A stretch of DNA of 64,000 nt from DASWLF01 sp963768765 (GCA_963768765.1 CAVYJK010000031.1:124001-188000); one strand, 5' to 3'; positions 17,009 to 26,936 are shown, counted from the stretch's first letter. Numbers and translations: made by a program. Notes: generated by a model from the sequence alone, not told the origin.

Positions 17009-18266
17009 ATGCAAGGGGAAATCATCACCACCGGCACGGAGTTGGTCACGGGCCGGGTGGCTGATTTCAATGCCCGTTATGCCGCCCGCCGGCTGCACGA
17101 AGTGGGGCTTACGGTCCAGCGTATCACTATATTGGGGGACCGGGCGCCGGTGTTTCAGGAGGCTTTGCAGCAGTCCTTGGGCCGGTCCCAGTTTATCATC
17201 ATCACGGGGGGCCTGGGGCCCACGGCGGATGACATCACCGTGGCGGCCGCCTCCCAGGCCCTGGGACTGAAGCTCTTGCAGGATGAAGCCCTGTTGGACC
17301 GCATCCGCCGCTGTCTGGCGGAGCAGCAGATCCCCTGGGAAGAGCGTTACGCCAAACTGGCCGTCATCCCCCAAGGCGCTCTGGTGCTGGACCCCGGCGG
17401 TTCGGCCTGCGGCTTTGCCCTGCAGCATCAGGGCGTCCGGCTCTTTTTCCTGCCTGGGGTGCCCCGGGAAATGCGCAATCTGTTTGATGCCTTTGTGCTG
17501 CCCGGTCTGGTGGAATGGGCCGGGAGTGGGCGAATGCGTGGCGCAGCGCACCCTGCGCCTCTTCGGCATTTCGGAAACCCAGCTGCAGCAGGTGGTGTCG
17601 CAGTTGCCGGAATTTCAGCTGGGGGTGACGGTGGGTTTTTACCCCAATTTTCCGGAGAACCACCTCACCCTGACGGTGCGGGGCCAGGATGGCCCGACCC
17701 TGGAGGAGACCCTGGACCGCCTCACCGCCCGGCTGGCCCGGGAGGTGGGGGACGCCTTGCTGGGGCCGGAAGAGGCGCCCCTGGAGGAGCTGGTGGGCCG
17801 CCAGCTCAAGGCCGGAGGCCTGACCCTGGCGGTGGCCGAGTCCTGCACCGGCGGCCTCATCGGCCACCGGGTGACCAACATCCCCGGGGCCTCGGACTAT
17901 TTCCTGGGCGGGGTGGTATCCTACAGCAATGAAGCCAAGATGGACCTGCTGCGGGTGCCGGCGGACGTCCTGGCGGAGAGGGGCGCGGTGAGCGCCGAGA
18001 CGGCCCGGGCCATGGCCCAGGGGGTGAGAGCAATTTTCCACGCGGCCGTGGGGCTCTCGGTGACCGGCATCGCCGGACCCAGCGGCGGCAGCCCGGAGAA
18101 ACCGGTGGGCACGGTTTATTGCGGCATGGCTACTCCCCTGGCGGAGGAGGTGTGGCATTATCTCTTCCGCGGCAGTCGGGAGGAGATTAAAATCTTAGCG
18201 GCGCAAACCGCCCTGGACCGTCTGCGCCGGGTGCTGAAACATGATTCGCTCCTTTCTGGCCATTGA
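17009..18266 (+). CDS. cinA: CinA family protein, NMN deamidase domain (frameshifted)
   Basis: A two-domain protein. The N-terminal molybdopterin-binding-like/ADP-ribose pyrophosphatase domain is seen in GTELVTGRVADFNARYAARR and TGGLGPTADD. The C-terminal PncC-type domain hydrolyses NMN to NaMN (VAESCTGGLIGHRVTNIPGAS, GLSVTGIAGPSGG). The frame breaks near 17525 within GGGCCGGGAGTGGG, and the next frame continues GVGECVAQRTLRLFG, so one base is in excess. Length after joining, about 419 residues, is normal. It overlaps thpR by 26 bases and lies upstream of recA, its common partner. Confidence 0.87.
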
Positions 18267-18804
18267 TCTGCCGGACTGCCTGCGGCCCCAACTGGCCCTG
18301 GTCCAGGGGGAGCTCAAGCGCAGCGACGCGGACGTGCGCTGGGTGCCGGTGGGCAACATCCATCTGACGCTGAAGTTTTTCGGCAACCTGCCGGACTCTG
18401 AGGTGGACCCCATTGCCCAGGCGGCCCGGGAAGTAGCGCAGCAGCAGGCGCCCTTTCAGCTCCAAGTCACCGCCGCCGGCGCCTTCCCCAGCCCCAAGAG
18501 CCCCCGGGTCGTCTGGCTGGGCCTGGGCGGCGACCTCATCCCCCTGGCGCAGATGTACCACCGGCTGGAGAAGGCCTTCGCGGCCCTGGGACACTTGCCG
18601 GAAGGACGGCCCTTCAACCCGCATCTCACCTTGGGACGGGTGAAATCGCCCGCCAACCGGCACCGGCTGGCGCAGATTCTGGAAAGGCTGCCGCCCCTGG
18701 AGTGGCCGCCGTTCAAGGTGAATGAGATCATTCTGTTTCGCAGTACCCTGACCCCCCAGGGGTCGATTTATACGCCGTTCAAGGTGATGCCGTTGGGAAA
18801 GTAA
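18241..18804 (+). CDS. thpR: RNA 2',3'-cyclic phosphodiesterase
   Basis: A 2H-superfamily enzyme opening 2',3'-cyclic phosphates on RNA. The two HxTx catalytic motifs are NIHLTLKFFG near residue 40 and FNPHLTLGRV near residue 125. It begins MIRSFLAIDLPD, typical of the ThpR/LigT family, and is 187 residues long. The ATG lies inside the 3' end of cinA, so translation is probably coupled. Confidence 0.88.
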   Translation: MIRSFLAIDLPDCLRPQLALVQGELKRSDADVRWVPVGNIHLTLKFFGNLPDSEVDPIAQAAREVAQQQAPFQLQVTAAGAFPSPKSPRVVWLGLGGDLIPLAQMYHRLEKAFAALGHLPEGRPFNPHLTLGRVKSPANRHRLAQILERLPPLEWPPFKVNEIILFRSTLTPQGSIYTPFKVMPLGK

Positions 18805-18850
18805 GCAGTGAGCAGTTAAAAGGAACCGCGGGTTAAACTATTCCAGCTCC

Positions 18851-19072
18851 GTAGGGGCGGACCCAGGTGTCCGCCCTTGAGGGCGCACACGCAGGTGCGC
18901 CCCTACGAATGAACAACCTGTAGCCGCAGGCTTTAGCCTGCGCCGGCACAGGCTGGAAAGCCTGTGCCACCAATAGCAATCTATTAACTCGTTCCCAAGC
19001 TCCCGCTTGGGAACCAGGGAAAAAGAGTTATGGGGGCCCGGCTGTAGGGACGGTTCGCGAACCGCCCCTACC
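18851..19072. repeat. Cluster of four palindromic repeats before recA
   Basis: The order is GTAGGGGCGGACCC...GGGTGCGCCCCTAC-type composite (almost the same as the one at 60.57-60.63 kb), a GGCACAGGCTGGAAAGCCTGTGCC palindrome (10-base arms), CGTTCCCAAGC paired with GCTTGGGAAC, and GTAGGGACGGTTCGCGAACCG with CCCCTAC. Each belongs to a dispersed family of the window. No LexA-like box was seen between these and recA. Confidence 0.7.
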
Positions 19073-19112
19073 TGCCCTCCCCCAAAACCCAAATTACAAA
19101 AAGGAAGCAACC

Positions 19113-20138
19113 ATGAGCGAGCAAGGTACGGCGGACAAGGCCAAGGCCCTGGATCAGGCCCTGGGTCAGATTGAGAAACATTACGGCAAGGGCGCCATTA
19201 TGCGCCTGGGGGCCGACGAAAAGATCGACGTGCCGGTGATCTCCACCGGTTGTCTCTCACTGGACCTGGCCCTGGGGATCGGGGGCATCCCCCGAGGCCG
19301 GGTCACCGAGATCTTCGGCCCCGAGGCCTCGGGGAAAACCACGCTGGCTTTGCAGGTTATTGCCGAAGCCCATAAGCTGGGCGGCGTGGCGGCCTTCATC
19401 GACGCGGAGCACGCTCTCGATATCCAGTACGCCCGGAAGCTGGGGGTGAGGACCGAGGACCTGCTCATTTCCCAGCCCGATTCCGGCGAGCAGGCCCTGG
19501 AGATCGCCGAAATCCTGGTGCGCTCCAACGCCGTGGACATGGTGGTGGTGGACTCCGTGGCCGCCCTGGTGCCCCGCTCGGAGATCGAAGGGGAGATGGG
19601 GGACCCCCAGATGGGCTCCCAGGCCCGCCTCATGTCCCAGGCCCTGCGCAAGCTCACCGGCAGCATCGGCAAGACCCAGACCTCGGTGGTCTTCATCAAC
19701 CAGATCCGCCACAAGATCGGGGTCATGTTCGGCAACCCGGAAACCACCACCGGCGGCAACGCCCTGAAATTTTACGCCTCCCTGCGCCTGGATATCCGCC
19801 GGGTCACCGCCATCAAGGAAGGCAACGACGTCATCGGCCACCACACCCGGGTGAAGGTGGTGAAGAACAAGCTGGCGCCGCCTTTCCGGGAGGCGGAGTT
19901 CGACATCATCTTCGGCCAGGGGATTTCCAAAGAAGGGGATCTGCTGGACCTGGCCAGCGACGCCAACCTCATCGCCAAAAGCGGCGCCTGGTACAGCTAC
20001 GGCAGCGAGCGCATCGGCCAGGGCCGGGAGAACGCCAAGGCCTACCTCAAGGAGCACCCGGAGGTCGCCCAAGAACTGGAAAAGCAGATTCGCGGCCTGC
20101 ACGGGATGCTGCCCCAGGACTCCCCAGCACAGGAGTAA
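19113..20138 (+). CDS. recA: Recombinase A
   Basis: A DNA-dependent ATPase for strand exchange and SOS co-protease activity. Walker A is GPEASGKTT near residue 69. VVVDSVAALVPRSEIEGEMGD contains Walker B and loop L1, and INQIRHKIGVMFGNPETTTGG is the L2 region. The 341-residue length is normal and the C-terminus ends in an acidic-poor tail. The ATG is preceded by AAAAAGGAAG. No recX follows; alaS comes next after about 285 bases of repeat sequence. Confidence 0.96.
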   Translation: MSEQGTADKAKALDQALGQIEKHYGKGAIMRLGADEKIDVPVISTGCLSLDLALGIGGIPRGRVTEIFGPEASGKTTLALQVIAEAHKLGGVAAFIDAEHALDIQYARKLGVRTEDLLISQPDSGEQALEIAEILVRSNAVDMVVVDSVAALVPRSEIEGEMGDPQMGSQARLMSQALRKLTGSIGKTQTSVVFINQIRHKIGVMFGNPETTTGGNALKFYASLRLDIRRVTAIKEGNDVIGHHTRVKVVKNKLAPPFREAEFDIIFGQGISKEGDLLDLASDANLIAKSGAWYSYGSERIGQGRENAKAYLKEHPEVAQELEKQIRGLHGMLPQDSPAQE

Positions 20139-20159
20139 TATTACTGGGAGCAACAACTT

Positions 20160-20320
20160 AGATACTATTTCACCCTCACCCTGACCCTCTCCCTCAAGGG
20201 AGAGGGAATAACAGGAAGGGGTTATTAAACAAATTTCTGCCTTGAAAAGTTCCTCAACAGCCCCCTCTCCCCCAATGGGGGAGAGGGATGGGGTGAGGGG
20301 GAACTTTTCAGGACTTATGG
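20160..20320. repeat. CCCTCTCCC-type inverted repeat pair between recA and alaS
   Basis: CACCCTCACCCTGACCC with CTCTCCCTCAAGGGAGAG is followed about 60 bases later by its inverse, CTCTCCCCCAATGGGGGAGAG with GGTGAGGGG. The pair forms an approximately 150-base inverted arrangement. A relative of the same pair is found in frame inside the radical SAM gene at 38.0-38.1 kb. Confidence 0.7.
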
Positions 20321-20423
20321 GTGGGCCAATGGCTCGTGGGCAACTCCTCCAGGTAATAGGGTTTTCACCTAGCGGCGCACCCAGGAGTGCGACTGAATTT
20401 TGATTTTGAAAAGGGTATAAGCC

Positions 20424-23070
20424 ATGACCAGCCGTGAAATCCGGGAGACTTTTTTGCGCTTCTTCGCCGAGATGGGGCACACCCGGATGCCCAGCTCATC
20501 CCTGGTGCCGGCCGGCGATCCTACCCTGCTCTTCACCAACGCCGGCATGGTGCAATTCAAACGGGTCTTTCTGGGGGAGGAGGCCCGCCCCTACACCCGG
20601 GCCGCCAGTTCCCAGAAGTGCGTCCGCGCCGGCGGCAAGCACAACGACCTGGAGAACGTGGGCTTCACCGCCCGGCACCACACCTTTTTTGAGATGCTGG
20701 GGAACTTTTCCTTCGGGGACTACTTCAAGGAAGGGGCCATCGAAATGGCCTGGGACCTCCTGACCCGGCACTACCAATTGCCGGCGGAGCGCCTCTGGGC
20801 CACGGTGTTCCACGAAGACGAGGAGGCGGCCCGCCTGTGGGAGCGGATCGCGGGGCTGCCCCCGGAGCGCATCGTGGGCCTGGGAGAAAAGGACAACTTC
20901 TGGGCCATGGGGGACACCGGGCCCTGCGGCCCCTGCTCCGAGATCCTCATCGACCAGGGCGAGGCCATGGCCTGCGGCCCGGAGTGCGGCATCGGCAAGT
21001 GCGAGTGCGACCGGTATCTGGAAATCTGGAACCTGGTGTTCATGCAGTTCAACCGCACAGCCGACGGGGTGCTGCATCCGCTGCCCAAACCCAGCATCGA
21101 CACCGGCATGGGGCTGGAGCGCTTGAGCGCCGTGGTCCAGGGGGTCAAAAGCAACTTCGACTGCGACCTGCTGCGGCCGGTGATCTCCCGCATCGAGGAG
21201 CTGGCCGGGGTCGGCTACGGCGGCCCCAATGAGCTCCAGAACGTGGCCTTCCGGGTGATCGCGGACCATAGCCGCGCCACCACCTTCTTGATCACCGATG
21301 GGGTGCTCCCCTCCAACGAAGGCCGGGGCTACGTGCTGCGGCGCATCATGCGCCGGGCCATCCGCTTCGGGCGGCTCCTGAACCTGAAGAGCCCCTTCCT
21401 GCACCGGGTGGGCGAGAAAGTGGCGGAGCTGATGGGCGAAGTTTACCCGGAGCTTAAGAGCGCCCAGGCCCTCCTGGCCCAGGTGGTGGCCCACGAAGAA
21501 GAGCGCTTTGCCGACACCCTGGACCACGGCCTGAAGCTGTTGGGCGAGGAGCTGGACTACCTCAAGGCCCACAGCCTCAAGATTCTCCCCGGGGAGGTGG
21601 CCTTCAAGCTCTATGACACCTACGGCTTCCCCCTGGACCTGGTGCAGGACGCCCTGCGGGAAGAAGGCCTGGTGTTGGACCTGGAAGGCTTTGAAGAGCA
21701 CATGCGGGCTCAGAGGGAGGCTTCCCGGCAGGCCTGGCGGGGCGGCCTGGGAGAAGAGATCCCCCCGGTCTACCAGGAGCTGGCCCAGTGGCCCCCCACT
21801 CATTTCCTGGGCTACGAAGCCCTGGAGGCGGACAGCGGCATCCTGGCCCTGATTACCCACGAGGGCCATGGGGAGCAGGCCGCAGCCGGGGAAGAGGTGG
21901 AGGTGGTCACCGCTTCCACCCCCTTCTACGGCGAGGCCGGCGGCCAGGTGGGGGACACCGGGGTCATCACCGGGGACGGCTGGCGCATCCGGGTGTCCAA
22001 CACCCAGCGGCTGCCCAACGATCTGGTGGTGCATCAGGGGAAGGTGGAGGAAGGGGTGGTCAAGGTCAACGACCCGGCGCACCTCACCGTGGACGTGGCG
22101 CGGCGCCGCCGCATCGCCCGGCACCATACCGCCACCCACATCCTCCAGGCAATGTTGCGCCGCCACCTGGGCGAGCACGTGAAGCAGTCGGGGTCTTTGG
22201 TTTCGCCGGAGCGGCTGCGCTTCGACTTCACCCACTTTAAGGCCATCAGCCCGGAAGAGCTGGAGCAAATCGAGCTGGACCTGAACGCCGCGGTGGCCGA
22301 CAACCTGCCGGTGCAGACGGACCGCATGTCCGTGACCCAGGCCCTGGCAGGCCGGGGCCACGGCCCTGTTCGAGGAAAAATACGGCGATGAGGTGCGGGT
22401 GGTGTCCATCCCGGAGTTGAGCCGGGAGCTGTGCGGCGGCACCCACGTGGAGCGCACCGGCGACTTGGGGCTGTGCAGGTTCACTTCGGAGGCCTCGGTG
22501 GCCGCGGGCATCCGCCGAGTCGAGGCGGTGTGCGGGCCGGAGGCCGTGAGATTGACCCAGGAGCAGCTGCGGGAGCTGGATCAGGCCGCCAGCCTGCTCA
22601 AGGGGGGCCGGGCCGACCTGTTGACCCGCCTGGAAAAGTTCCTCAAGCGCCAGAAGGACCTGGAGAAAGAAGTGGAAGCCCTGAAAAGCCGCCTGGCTTC
22701 GGCCCAGGCCAAGGACTTGACGGCTGAGGTGCGCCGCATCGACGGCATCCCGGTCCTGGCCACCGAAGTGCAGGCCCCGGACCCCAAGAGTCTCCGGGAG
22801 TTCGCGGTGAAGTTTCTGGGCCGCCTCAAGAGCGGCGTCGTGGTGCTGGGGAGCGCCGCCGGGGACAAGGCCATGCTCATCGCCATGGTGAGTAAGGACC
22901 TGACGAGCCGCTTTCCCGCCGGGGAGATCATCAAAGAAATTGCGCCCATCGTGGGGGGCAGCGGCGGCGGCAAACCCGACCTGGCCCAGGCCGGCGGCCC
23001 GGATAAGGACAAAATCGCCGCGGCCCTGGAGCAGGCCTATGAGGTAGTATCCAAGAAGGCCAAGGGGTAG
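20424..23070 (+). CDS. alaS: Alanyl-tRNA synthetase (frameshifted)
   Basis: A class II synthetase with editing domain, about 882 residues after joining frames. The start IRETFLRFFAEMGHTRMPSSS is the aminoacylation domain. HHTATHILQAML and CGGTHVERTGDLG hold the four zinc/editing ligands, and the C-terminal DHHA1 domain ends with GGSGGGKPDLAQAGG. The frame breaks near 22350: ALAGRGHGPVRG is read where AAGATALFEEKYGDEV follows in the next frame, one extra G in GGCCGGGGCC. A single consensus indel in this essential gene is likely. Confidence 0.94.
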
Positions 23071-23220
23071 GGGCATAAGCATGTAGGTTTGGCAATGCCC
23101 ACTCTACTTATTTAATAATTTTGCAGGAGGGGACTAAGCGCCTATGCGTTAATAATAACGCAATGCGCAATTTATATAATAAATTCTAATCAAAATAATA
23201 AATAATTATTTCAAAAAGGT

Positions 23221-23745
23221 ATGTTTCTTTTGAATTATTTTTATAAATTAATAGTAGATAATCATCTGGGGGATATTGCCAGTTTAATAGGTATTATTAT
23301 ATCTCTGGTCGGCTTCTTTATTACAATATGGAATGTAATACAATCAAGAAAAGCTGCCCAAAACGCAGGAGAGATAGCCTCCAAGGTTAGGGAAGACATA
23401 TCTAAAATTGAGACTATAGAAGAATTTTCAAGGGCGATAGCCACAATAGATGAAATAAAAAGGCTTAATCGGGATGGGGCCTGGTCAATATTGCCAGAAA
23501 GATATTCGGCATTAAGAAAGTCTCTAATTTCAATCAAAACCTCTAACCCCAACATGCCGGAAAATGATAAAGTAATATTATCAAATGCCCTCCGACATAC
23601 AAGCAACATAGAGGATCAAATAGAAAATTTTATTACTGATAAATCTTTGTTAATAAATATACCAAAATTTAATAAAATTATAAGCCAACAGGGCGATAGG
23701 CTAACTGAAATATTAGTTTCACTAAAAGGTAGAATAGGGAGATAA
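23221..23745 (+). CDS. Small membrane protein with coiled coil, AT-rich island
   Basis: I do not recognise the family. The 174-residue protein has one strong membrane helix (about residues 20-40, IASLIGIIISLVGFFITIW) followed by a helical, Ser/Lys/Glu-rich cytosolic part (KAAQNAGEIASKVREDISKIE onwards). Codons are A/T-rich, unlike the genes on both sides. It is preceded by about 150 bases of A/T-rich DNA and followed after two bases by a second gene of the same composition. The pair looks like an acquired two-gene cassette. A sensor/effector role in defence is only a guess. Confidence 0.62.
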   Translation: MFLLNYFYKLIVDNHLGDIASLIGIIISLVGFFITIWNVIQSRKAAQNAGEIASKVREDISKIETIEEFSRAIATIDEIKRLNRDGAWSILPERYSALRKSLISIKTSNPNMPENDKVILSNALRHTSNIEDQIENFITDKSLLINIPKFNKIISQQGDRLTEILVSLKGRIGR

Positions 23746-23747
23746 AA

Positions 23748-24113
23748 ATGTATCCTAAATTGGTAAAGCTAATAACAAGGCTTCACAAAAGAACTATGAG
23801 AGGCGCTATCCATTGGGAAGAAACAAGTAAGCCAGGGAAATTTCAAACAGCATTCCCAGGATATACAATAAATATCTTCACTAAACCCAGCAAGGATAAT
23901 CCAGATGCACTGGATTACTACCTACAAATTTATAACGATTCCGGTAACCTAGTTGAAGAGGTTTTAGATATTGATTTTGACGATAAAGAAATTGGTTTTA
24001 ATTTGATGAGAGAAATGTATGAGACAGCAAGGAGGATAGCATCTGGCACTGAACAAGCTATTGATACTCTCTTATCCAATCTGGGGGAATCAGATGATGA
24101 CATTCCATTCTAA
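23748..24113 (+). CDS. Small soluble protein, partner gene of the AT-rich island
   Basis: A 121-residue soluble acidic protein. The N-terminus LVKLITRLHKRTMRGAIHWEE and the following FQTAFPGYTINIF form a pattern I have seen in uncharacterised bacterial proteins: a helix, a W-containing strand, then alternating beta strands (YYLQIYNDSGNLVEEVLDIDF). It ends with a helix and an acidic tail, ESDDDIPF. It starts two bases after the stop of the membrane protein gene, so the two are almost certainly co-translated and probably interact. No catalytic motif is visible. Confidence 0.6.
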   Translation: MYPKLVKLITRLHKRTMRGAIHWEETSKPGKFQTAFPGYTINIFTKPSKDNPDALDYYLQIYNDSGNLVEEVLDIDFDDKEIGFNLMREMYETARRIASGTEQAIDTLLSNLGESDDDIPF

Positions 24114-24238
24114 TTATATTAATATTCTATTATAATAATTCATAGATTGTTATAAGAGAAAAATAAAATTTTACTAAAATTATTTTGAAACTAAAAGTGG
24201 ACTATCAATTTAATTTAGTCAAATAACATTCAAATTAT

Positions 24239-24290
24239 GTGGGGGGGCACCACCCACCATAAAATGGCGGGCCATGCCCGCCCTACATTG
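24239..24290. repeat. Two GGGC/GCCC palindromes
   Basis: GGGGGGGCACCACCCACC is followed by ATGGCGGGCCATGCCCGCC and CTACATTGG. This is the same palindrome family as at 6.6, 59.7, 60.4 and 61.97 kb. It marks the return from the AT-rich island to GC-rich sequence. Confidence 0.6.
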
Positions 24291-24318
24291 GTCATCATCT
24301 TGGAAGGACCGCAAGCCC

Positions 24319-24501
24319 ATGAAATGGTGCGACCTCACTTGTGAACATGCCTCTTTCCCCCAGTTTGCCGCGGTGGATGGCGCCGGGTCCTGCCGGACCT
24401 TCAAGGCCCTCCATTGCGCCAGGCTCGAGCGGCTGGTGCACCAGAACGCCCCCTGTCCCTGCCAAGAGAAAACCGATCCGGGTGCAGAGCCGAAGAATTG
24501 A
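24319..24501 (+). CDS. Small Cys-rich conserved protein
   Basis: A 60-residue cytosolic protein starting MKWCDLTCEHASFP with GSCRTFKALHCARL and NAPCPCQEK. Six or more Cys residues in CxxxC and CxC spacing suggest a metal site, probably zinc or Fe-S. The pattern M-K-W-C-D-L...GSCRTF...C is one I associate with short uncharacterised proteins of Desulfobacterota. The start is set by homology to that pattern rather than by a ribosome site, which is weak. Confidence 0.6.
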   Translation: MKWCDLTCEHASFPQFAAVDGAGSCRTFKALHCARLERLVHQNAPCPCQEKTDPGAEPKN

Positions 24502-24520
24502 TTAATGTATTGTTCCCGTG

Positions 24521-24712
24521 ATGTCGTTCGGTAAGATGGAAGGCAACAAATACTGGGCTCAATGCGAGAAATGCGGCCGCTGGCTGGAAGTGCAGCCGCG
24601 GCCGGGCGGGTCAAGCCCTTTTTTCATGCAGTGGCAGGGCTCGTTTTCCTGCTGCGGCCTGCAGCAAACCGCCAGTTTTACCAGCGAGAAAGACGAAATT
24701 GATTTCCATTGA
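24521..24712 (+). CDS. Small zinc-ribbon-like protein
   Basis: A 63-residue protein with CEKCGRWLEVQ and, about 25 residues later, FSCCGLQQTASF, forming a plausible CxxC...CC metal knot. GTG or ATG starts are adjacent, and neither has a good ribosome site. It lies 19 bases after another Cys-rich small gene. Function unknown. Confidence 0.45.
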   Translation: MSFGKMEGNKYWAQCEKCGRWLEVQPRPGGSSPFFMQWQGSFSCCGLQQTASFTSEKDEIDFH

Positions 24713-24767
24713 ATCCGCCGGCGTCACACTACCCTGCAAATCGCTTTTTCAAAGATCCCTCGAATAA

Positions 24768-24800
24768 GTTGAGATCCTTCACTGCGTTCAGGATGACAGT
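24768..24800. repeat. GAGATCCTTCACTGCG dispersed repeat
   Basis: GAGATCCTTCACTGCGTTCA followed by GGATGACAG is a single arm of the dispersed element also found after tyrS and, as an inverted pair, near 42.6 kb. Confidence 0.55.
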
Positions 24801-24871
24801 AAGGACCCGTTTAAAAATAGGTTTTAGTAAACCTTCATCAGACGCCTGTCTGGTGCCGCGGAAGGAGACCT

Positions 24872-25984
24872 ATGTATCCCCGTCTGTTTTCCCCCATTAA
24901 GGTGGGCGGGCTGAAGCTAAAGAACCGCCTCACCATGGCGCCCCTGTACCTGGGCTATGCCGGAGAGGGGGGAGTGGTGAGCCCCCTGCTGCTGGAGCAC
25001 TACCGGCTCATGGCCGCCAGCGGCGTAGCCCTGGTGGTGGTGGAAAACACCACCGTGGAACACGGCCTCGGCAGCGTCACCAGCCGCACCCTGCGGGCTG
25101 ATACGGACGATAATCTCCCGGGTCTGGAGCAACTGGCGGCCGTCATCAAACAAGAGGGGGCTCTGGCCTGCCTGCAAATCAACCATGCCGGCCGGTTCGC
25201 CGGGGCGGCCCAACCCCTGGCCCCCTCGGTGGTGGAGACCTTCGGCCGCCTCCCCAAGGCTCTGGCTAAACCGGAAATAAAGGAGACCGTGCACCGATTT
25301 GCGGCCGCGGCCCGGAGGGTGAAGCAGGCCGGCTTCGATATGGTGGAGCTCCACGGCGGCACCGGGTATCTCCTGGCCCAGTTCGTTTCCCCCCGCACCA
25401 ACCGGCGCCCGGACGATTACGGGGGGCCCCTGGCCAACCGGCAGAAATTCCCCCTGGAGGTGGTGGCCGCGGTAAAGGAGGCGGTGGGGGAGTTCCCCGT
25501 GGGCTACCGCTTTCTGGCCGACGAGTGGCTGCCCGACGGCCTGCAGCTCACCGAGTCCCGGCAATTTGCCCGGGCCCTGGCGGAGGCCGGCGTCGCTTAC
25601 CTATCGGTGATGGGCGGCACCTACGAGTCCTTCTTCCTGCCGGAAATCGTGGAAAAATCGAAGCGGGCGGGCTACATGGTGGACCTGGCCGCCGCCATCA
25701 AGAAAGAAGTGGACGTGCCGGTCATCACCGCCGGCCGCCTCACCACCGGCGAGGTGGCGGAGCATGTGCTGGCCAGCGGCCAGGCTGATCTGATCGGCCT
25801 GGCCCGGGTCCTGTGGGCCGACCCGGACTGGCCCCGGAAGGTGCGCCAGGGCAAAGACGATGAGATTCTGACCTGCGACGCCCAGTGCGATACCTGTACC
25901 CAACTGGTGATGCGAGGCCTGCCGGCCTATTGCGTGCGCTGGCCCGCGGCAAAAAGGCGGGGGTTGAAGGCGAAGTTTAAATGA
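24872..25984 (+). CDS. NADH:flavin oxidoreductase, old yellow enzyme family
   Basis: An FMN TIM-barrel ene-reductase. It starts MYPRLFSPIKVGGLKLKNRLTMAPL and contains INHAGRFA, FDMVELHGGTGYLLAQFVSP with the family His region, RRPDDYGGPLANR, and the phosphate-binding GLARVLWADPDWP. Near the C-terminus CDAQCDTCTQL and a later Cys form the 4Fe-4S cluster pattern of the 2,4-dienoyl-CoA reductase subgroup. At 370 residues it lacks the second, NAD-binding half, so it is a stand-alone barrel. The ATG has AAGGAG at good spacing. Substrate unknown. Confidence 0.85.
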   Translation: MYPRLFSPIKVGGLKLKNRLTMAPLYLGYAGEGGVVSPLLLEHYRLMAASGVALVVVENTTVEHGLGSVTSRTLRADTDDNLPGLEQLAAVIKQEGALACLQINHAGRFAGAAQPLAPSVVETFGRLPKALAKPEIKETVHRFAAAARRVKQAGFDMVELHGGTGYLLAQFVSPRTNRRPDDYGGPLANRQKFPLEVVAAVKEAVGEFPVGYRFLADEWLPDGLQLTESRQFARALAEAGVAYLSVMGGTYESFFLPEIVEKSKRAGYMVDLAAAIKKEVDVPVITAGRLTTGEVAEHVLASGQADLIGLARVLWADPDWPRKVRQGKDDEILTCDAQCDTCTQLVMRGLPAYCVRWPAAKRRGLKAKFK

Positions 25985-25992
25985 TTCGAATG

Positions 25993-26040
25993 ATTGAGGG
26001 GAGGGCCGGGGCTATGCGCCCCTGGCCCCCTCCCCCAAAA
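25993..26040. repeat. G-rich palindrome between convergent genes (copy 4, short)
   Basis: GGGGAGGGCCGGGGC and GCCCCTGGCCCCCTCCCCC arms lie in the gap between the convergent oxidoreductase and DUF2284 stops, and may work as a bidirectional terminator. Confidence 0.6.
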
Positions 26041-26042
26041 CG

Positions 26043-26690
26043 CTACTGCACTATCACAATCCCCGCCAGAGTACCCTTGGGCATGTCTGCCGGCTTGGCG
26101 TTGCTGCCGATGGGATAAATATCCCAGCCCTGGGCGGCCACCATCTTATAAACGTCGATGCCCACCGCCTCCATGGAAGGCCGGGAACGCAGGGAGAACC
26201 GGCACCGTTTGCCCTCCAGGGCCTGGCAGTTCTCCTGCTGGCCGCAGAAGGTGTGGCGGCAGGAGCCCGCGGCGAACCCGAAGGCCAGGTAGTGGCCGTC
26301 ATAGAAGGCCAGGGATTCAATTTCGCTGACCATTTTAAAGACTTGCTGGTAGGCGGCCACCCGTTCCTTGATGGTGGCCTTGTCCCGGACGATGACCTCC
26401 GGGGGCACGTCCAGGATGAAAAAGACGGCCCAGTGATATTTCTGCAAGGCCTCTTTGAGCTCCGCCGGCTTCAGGGTGTTAGGGGGGCAGTGGGCCCCGG
26501 CCCCGTAACCGAAGCAGCGGGGGATCTGGCACTTGAGCGTCACCCGGTCGTCCACCGGGATATCTTCGGCCTGGATGATGGCGGCCCGGGTGGCGCCCAA
26601 TTTTAGGGCTTTGGCCTTGTACCGCTCCAGGTCCTGGGGCAGCCGGGCCTGGTTCATGTCCACCGTGATTTTCTCCACTTTCTTACTCAT
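26043..26690 (-). CDS. DUF2284 family metal-binding protein
   Basis: A 215-residue predicted metal-binding protein. Cys clusters are CQIPRCFGYGAGAHCPP near residues 55-70 and SCRHTFCGQQENCQALEGKRCRF near 145-165, the arrangement of DUF2284. Known family members occur mainly in anaerobes, and their function is not established. Binding of an Fe-S cluster or another metal is likely from the eight Cys. It is followed by a repeat-rich gap and then purC on the same strand. Confidence 0.78.
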   Translation of the reverse strand: MSKKVEKITVDMNQARLPQDLERYKAKALKLGATRAAIIQAEDIPVDDRVTLKCQIPRCFGYGAGAHCPPNTLKPAELKEALQKYHWAVFFILDVPPEVIVRDKATIKERVAAYQQVFKMVSEIESLAFYDGHYLAFGFAAGSCRHTFCGQQENCQALEGKRCRFSLRSRPSMEAVGIDVYKMVAAQGWDIYPIGSNAKPADMPKGTLAGIVIVQ

Positions 26691-26758
26691 ATAATACTCC
26701 CTGGTGGGGTGAGAAATAAGCTGCTGGCCTTACTCCGGGTTGCTATCCAAAAGATATT

Positions 26759-26936
26759 TGGTGGGGCGGGCCTCTGTGCCCGCCCTAGATCAGGTTATGG
26801 AAGACCGGGCAGGCACGGAGGCCTGCCCCACCAATAGCATCAATTAACCCAACTCTTAGCAAGTTATTGCTTGGACCCGGTATTGCCTAACAAATAAGCA
26901 TAAGGTCGTAGGGGCGGGTTTAAAACCCGCCCCTAC
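26759..26936. repeat. GTAGGGGCGGG-type palindromes in the DUF2284-purC gap
   Basis: GTGGGGCGGGCCTCTGTGCCCGCCC and a later GGGCAGGCACGGAGGCCTGCCCC (each read as short arms around a loop) are followed by GTAGGGGCGGGTTTAAAACC with CGCCCCTAC. The rest of the 300-base gap is A/T-rich and holds nothing I can support. Confidence 0.6.

Noticed and set aside
19073..19112. LexA box controlling recA
   Set aside because: No CTGT-N8-ACAG-like sequence was found between the repeats and the start.
20424..23070. Programmed frameshifting in alaS, leuS and similar genes
   Set aside because: No slippery heptamer plus pseudoknot pattern was seen, and breaks affect many unrelated genes, which favours sequence errors.
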